A DNA stretch of 14,055 nucleotides from the NCBI GenBank assembly GCA_966186595.1, contig CBIFWO010000024.1, positions 1 through 14,055 on the forward strand, read 5' to 3'. The translations under genes were made by a program, and so were the position numbers. The stretch comes from JALRBM01 sp966186595 (GTDB taxonomy: Bacteria > Patescibacteriota > Saccharimonadia > Saccharimonadales > Saccharimonadaceae). The notes under the pieces are model-generated. The model worked only from the letters and a program-made list of their open reading frames with translations, did not search any database and was not told the DNA's origin. This document shows positions 11,640 to 14,055 of the stretch, piece by piece; position 1 is the stretch's first letter; each line of letters opens with the position of its first letter.

Positions 11640-12824
11640 ACAATCGCCGATATTGATCGCGCCGCCATCGCTAAAGGCATTATTAGTCCATATCACACCA
11701 GATGAACCGTCAAATGGATCGGAGTTACTAAGCACACAAGGCCCGTAGTTGTATGCATTCCTTAAGAAACGATTACCGGATACGTCAATCACCACACCCG
11801 AACCCGATGGTGCATCGAGCCCATAAATTGTATAGTTACCGCCTGCCATGAAATTGTCATAAACATTCAAGCGAGAACCAGCTCCAGGAAAGTCAGCCCA
11901 AAATACGGCCGCGTTGCCAAATCCACCGCTGTTAATTGGCCGTGCATCCATAGTATTATGCTGCAAAGTTGCAGTGACCACTCCACCCGGATCATAAAAC
12001 TGCGCTACATCCAAGTGATCGCCTGAATAATAACAAGTTTTGTTGAGCAAGCTGTCTTGGATAAGAATATTGCCACCACCGCCCATATGAATCAAATCGG
12101 CTGCATTATTGTGAAGATGCGCGCGGATCAGTGTATAGCCAGCATTCCCAATGAGGCGGTTCCCGCCATTGCTAGAACCAGGACAAGAATCTGGACCAAT
12201 ATCGACATCTTTCATGACCAAGTTACTGCCGCTATTATTGACAACTCGACCAGTAATACGAGTATTTGTTACTGTGACGTTGCTATGGTTAACTACTAGA
12301 TCACCTGCGATCTGCAATCCGGAAATAGTCTGTCCATTACTACTGCTCGAAAAACTACCAACACTCGAAAGACTGACGCCTGCTGGTACACCTGTACAAT
12401 TTTCATCAGGGAAGGCCGGAAAAGCTGGGCAGCTCTGAGTGCCACTTCCACCGCTTGGAGGTGGAGTGGTCGTGCCGCCGGTGCTTCCGCCACCTCCTGA
12501 CGACGAGCCTCCGCCCGTACTGCCGCCGGGTTGATTCGGTTTGGGTTGACTGGGTTTCGTCTCATTTGGTCTTGTTTTGTCCGTTTGTTCCTTTTCCGCT
12601 TCTTTTTTATCCTCGCCAGTTTTGTTATCTTGCTGCTCAGATGATTCCTTTTGACTTACCTGGCACGATGGGTCGCTGCACTGTGACGCCTGAGGTGGAA
12701 GGTTCTTCTGTGTATAAATGAACGCAGCAATGCCGATTACCCCTAGCAGGACCACACCGATAGCGACTATTCGTACCCACATCGGGTGAAAAAGTCCGCG
12801 TAGAAAAATAATAAAGTTTGTCAC
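11637..12824 (-). CDS. Membrane-anchored extracellular parallel beta-helix protein, 395 aa
   Basis: The protein has a signal-anchor-like hydrophobic segment at about residues 17-37, with a basic residue before it. A Lys/Glu-rich spacer (40-100) and a Gly/Ser/Thr/Pro linker (100-130) follow, then a Cys-containing domain opening with FPDENCTGVPAG. The remaining 250 residues have the Asn/Gly/Val/Ile periodicity of right-handed beta-helix folds (ITGRVVNNSGSNLVMKDVDI and similar), as in pectate-lyase-like proteins. This suggests a surface stalk carrying a glycan-binding or glycan-modifying head, possibly for contact with a host cell. Six or more cysteines in the head may form disulfides. The start is GTG at 12822-12824 with no clear ribosome binding site; ATG at residue 15 is an alternative. 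No catalytic residues can be assigned. Confidence 0.75.
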   Translation of the reverse strand: MTNFIIFLRGLFHPMWVRIVAIGVVLLGVIGIAAFIYTQKNLPPQASQCSDPSCQVSQKESSEQQDNKTGEDKKEAEKEQTDKTRPNETKPSQPKPNQPGGSTGGGSSSGGGGSTGGTTTPPPSGGSGTQSCPAFPAFPDENCTGVPAGVSLSSVGSFSSSSNGQTISGLQIAGDLVVNHSNVTVTNTRITGRVVNNSGSNLVMKDVDIGPDSCPGSSNGGNRLIGNAGYTLIRAHLHNNAADLIHMGGGGNILIQDSLLNKTCYYSGDHLDVAQFYDPGGVVTATLQHNTMDARPINSGGFGNAAVFWADFPGAGSRLNVYDNFMAGGNYTIYGLDAPSGSGVVIDVSGNRFLRNAYNYGPCVLSNSDPFDGSSGVIWTNNAFSDGGAINIGDC

Positions 12825-12890
12825 CGTTTTTTGTCTTTCGTCACTCAGTATTCTTTAAGAAGAATACCATAAGCGCAATAGCTTGAATAG
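12825..12890 (-). promoter_or_regulatory. Spacer upstream of beta-helix gene with 8-bp hairpin
   Basis: GTATTCTT (12848-12855) and AAGAATAC (12860-12867) form a hairpin with a 4-nt loop, about 24 nt before the GTG start. It has no U-tract on the minus strand. A clear promoter is not seen, so read-through from clpP is possible. Confidence 0.35.
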
Positions 12891-13457
12891 CTAAGCAGCT
12901 TCCATAGGGGGAGTGGGACGAATAGAGAGGGGTGGCCGCGATTGTCTACTGAGAGCATGCGTCGCATTTCCATGCACCTCGGCCAAGTCACCCATATAAA
13001 TTACCTCACCTTGATCCGTGGACCTCGACAGTCCCTCCATTCCCAACATTTCGCCGTACAAGGGGTGAAGTGGCGCGTCGGCCTCGGGGTTGTCACTGAG
13101 CGGAATAAACGAGATGACTTTGGCGCCGTTGCCATTTTGATCTTTCACGTCTTTCCACGCTTTCACATATTCAAGAAGGGCCAGATGGGTGAGCGCCGCT
13201 GTCACATACTTATCCGCGCCAGACCTTTCGATCCTCAATTCCAGCATATCCGAAGCAAGAGGAGCAACGGCAACAATGTTATGATCACGAACTTCACCAG
13301 CACCATATGTCATGTAGACCGTTGCCGCACCTAACCTGCCCCGCACGATGTCATAACCCCGCCGAGAAGGACCTCCCAGGCGCCCGTGCCCCATATCCTC
13401 AAGAGAATATTGCTCCTCAACCCGTGCTATTCTTGAAAACTTGACCTCTGTACTCAT
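12891..13457 (-). CDS. Hypothetical protein, 188 aa, unknown function
   Basis: I do not recognise this protein. It appears soluble: no signal peptide and no transmembrane segment. Residues 1-45 are charged and Gly/Arg-rich (GGPSRRGYDIVRGRLG). The middle looks like a mixed alpha/beta fold (TVYMTYGAGEVRDHNIVAVAPLASDMLELRIE, then a helix THLALLEYVKAWKDV). The last 20 residues are Pro/Arg-rich and probably disordered. The ATG at 13455-13457 lies 12 nt after the clpP stop, so the two genes are probably co-transcribed, though no clear ribosome binding site is seen. A protease adaptor or substrate role is an idea from position only. Confidence 0.7.
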   Translation of the reverse strand: MSTEVKFSRIARVEEQYSLEDMGHGRLGGPSRRGYDIVRGRLGAATVYMTYGAGEVRDHNIVAVAPLASDMLELRIERSGADKYVTAALTHLALLEYVKAWKDVKDQNGNGAKVISFIPLSDNPEADAPLHPLYGEMLGMEGLSRSTDQGEVIYMGDLAEVHGNATHALSRQSRPPLSIRPTPPMEAA

Positions 13458-13469
13458 AGTGGAGCTATA

Positions 13470-14055
13470 TTACGCCTTTGTAATCACCTCGTCAATTATG
13501 CCGTACGCCTTAGCCTCGTCAGCACCCATCCAAAAATCACGATCCATATCTTTTTCGATTTTAGATAGCTTTTGTCCAGTATTCTTGGCGAAGATCTCGT
13601 TTAATCGATTCTTTAGATAAATTCCCTCACGAAGAGTAATCTCCTGATCGGTAATCTTTCCCTGGGTTCCGCTGGAAGGCTGGTGCATCATGATACGACT
13701 GTTCGGCAAGGCAAAACGTTTGCCCTTCGCACCGCTTGCCAGAAGAAACGACCCAAAACTCGCCTGAAGCCCGATCCCGATTGTCATGACATCTGGCGAA
13801 ATATACTGCATGGTGTCATAAATAGCAAAACCATCATAGACACTTCCACCAGGACTATTAATGTACAGTTTAATGTCTTTCTTTGGGTCTTCATACGCCA
13901 GGTGAAGCAGCTGTGCTACCACCAAATTGGCCGTTTGCTCGTTCACCTGATCGCCCAGGAAGATGATTCGTTCATTCAGCAAGCGACTATAGATGTCAAA
14001 AGCACGCTCACCCTCATGGGTTTTTTCGATAACGGTTGGAACAAGATAGTTGCTA
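13470..14055 (-). CDS. clpP: ATP-dependent Clp protease proteolytic subunit, 5' end beyond window
   Basis: ClpP is the serine peptidase that forms a tetradecameric chamber and degrades proteins fed by ClpX or ClpC-type unfoldases. The open frame continues to the right edge with YLVPTVIEKTHEGERAFDIYSRLL, the usual N-terminal family sequence, so the internal Met near 13982 is not the start and only a few residues are missing. The catalytic triad is visible: Ser in GLQASFGSFLLASGAKGKR, His in SRIMMHQP and Asp in MDRDFWMGADEA. The residue after the nucleophile is Phe where Met is usual (ASMGA). The oligomerisation and handle regions look normal. The following gene starts 12 nt downstream. Confidence 0.96.
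   Translation of the reverse strand, partial: SNYLVPTVIEKTHEGERAFDIYSRLLNERIIFLGDQVNEQTANLVVAQLLHLAYEDPKKDIKLYINSPGGSVYDGFAIYDTMQYISPDVMTIGIGLQASFGSFLLASGAKGKRFALPNSRIMMHQPSSGTQGKITDQEITLREGIYLKNRLNEIFAKNTGQKLSKIEKDMDRDFWMGADEAKAYGIIDEVITKA

Noticed and set aside
12057..12721. Several open frames opposite the beta-helix gene
   Set aside because: They arise from repetitive Gly/Ser/Pro codons in the linker; the minus-strand frame has a coherent anchor-linker-head layout.
1..14055. CRISPR arrays, insertion sequences, tRNA or rRNA genes
   Set aside because: No regularly spaced repeats, transposase-like frames, CCA-ended cloverleaf or rRNA-like segments were seen on either strand.

Overview
The window reads as a housekeeping locus from a Candidate Phyla Radiation (Patescibacteria) genome, most likely Saccharibacteria (TM7)-like. 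This is an inference from the style of the EF-G, RpoC and RpoB proteins and from the compact gene order; no marker search was possible. TGA, TAA and TAG all act as stops, so there is no sign of the SR1/Gracilibacteria code.

Layout, following the minus-strand direction of transcription (right to left). clpP (5' end beyond the right edge) is followed after 12 nt by an unrecognised 188-residue protein, then by a membrane-anchored parallel beta-helix protein. A 353-nt gap holds a small transcription unit (TATAAT box, strong Shine-Dalgarno, 12-codon ORF, large hairpin) and then a strong promoter with a folded leader for rpoB. rpoB and rpoC are 2 nt apart and end at a perfect 13-bp terminator. A 153-residue orphan gene with its own promoter and an operator-like inverted repeat separates rpoC from rpsL-rpsG, which overlap by one base and end at a terminator. 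A convergent pair follows: a 41-residue acidic microprotein (minus) and an SPFH/Band-7 membrane protein (plus), with hairpins between them. Last comes fusA, cut by the left edge.

The ancestral order rpoB-rpoC-rpsL-rpsG-fusA is thus kept but split by lineage-specific genes. By hand count their third-codon GC is higher than that of the core genes: about 82% for the first 50 codons of the SPFH gene and 62% for the 153-residue orphan, against 38% for rpoC.

The most striking signals are inside the core genes. RpoC has lost all eight cysteines of its two structural zinc sites. It also has Tyr in the NADFDGD catalytic loop, Arg at the trigger-loop His, and a diverged bridge helix. EF-G has NKIN in place of the guanine-reading NKxD motif, together with an unusual G5 segment. 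S12 has Pro at the streptomycin-linked Lys88 position. Upstream of rpoB, the 12-codon ORF contains nine bases complementary to one arm of the following hairpin, an arrangement like an attenuator.
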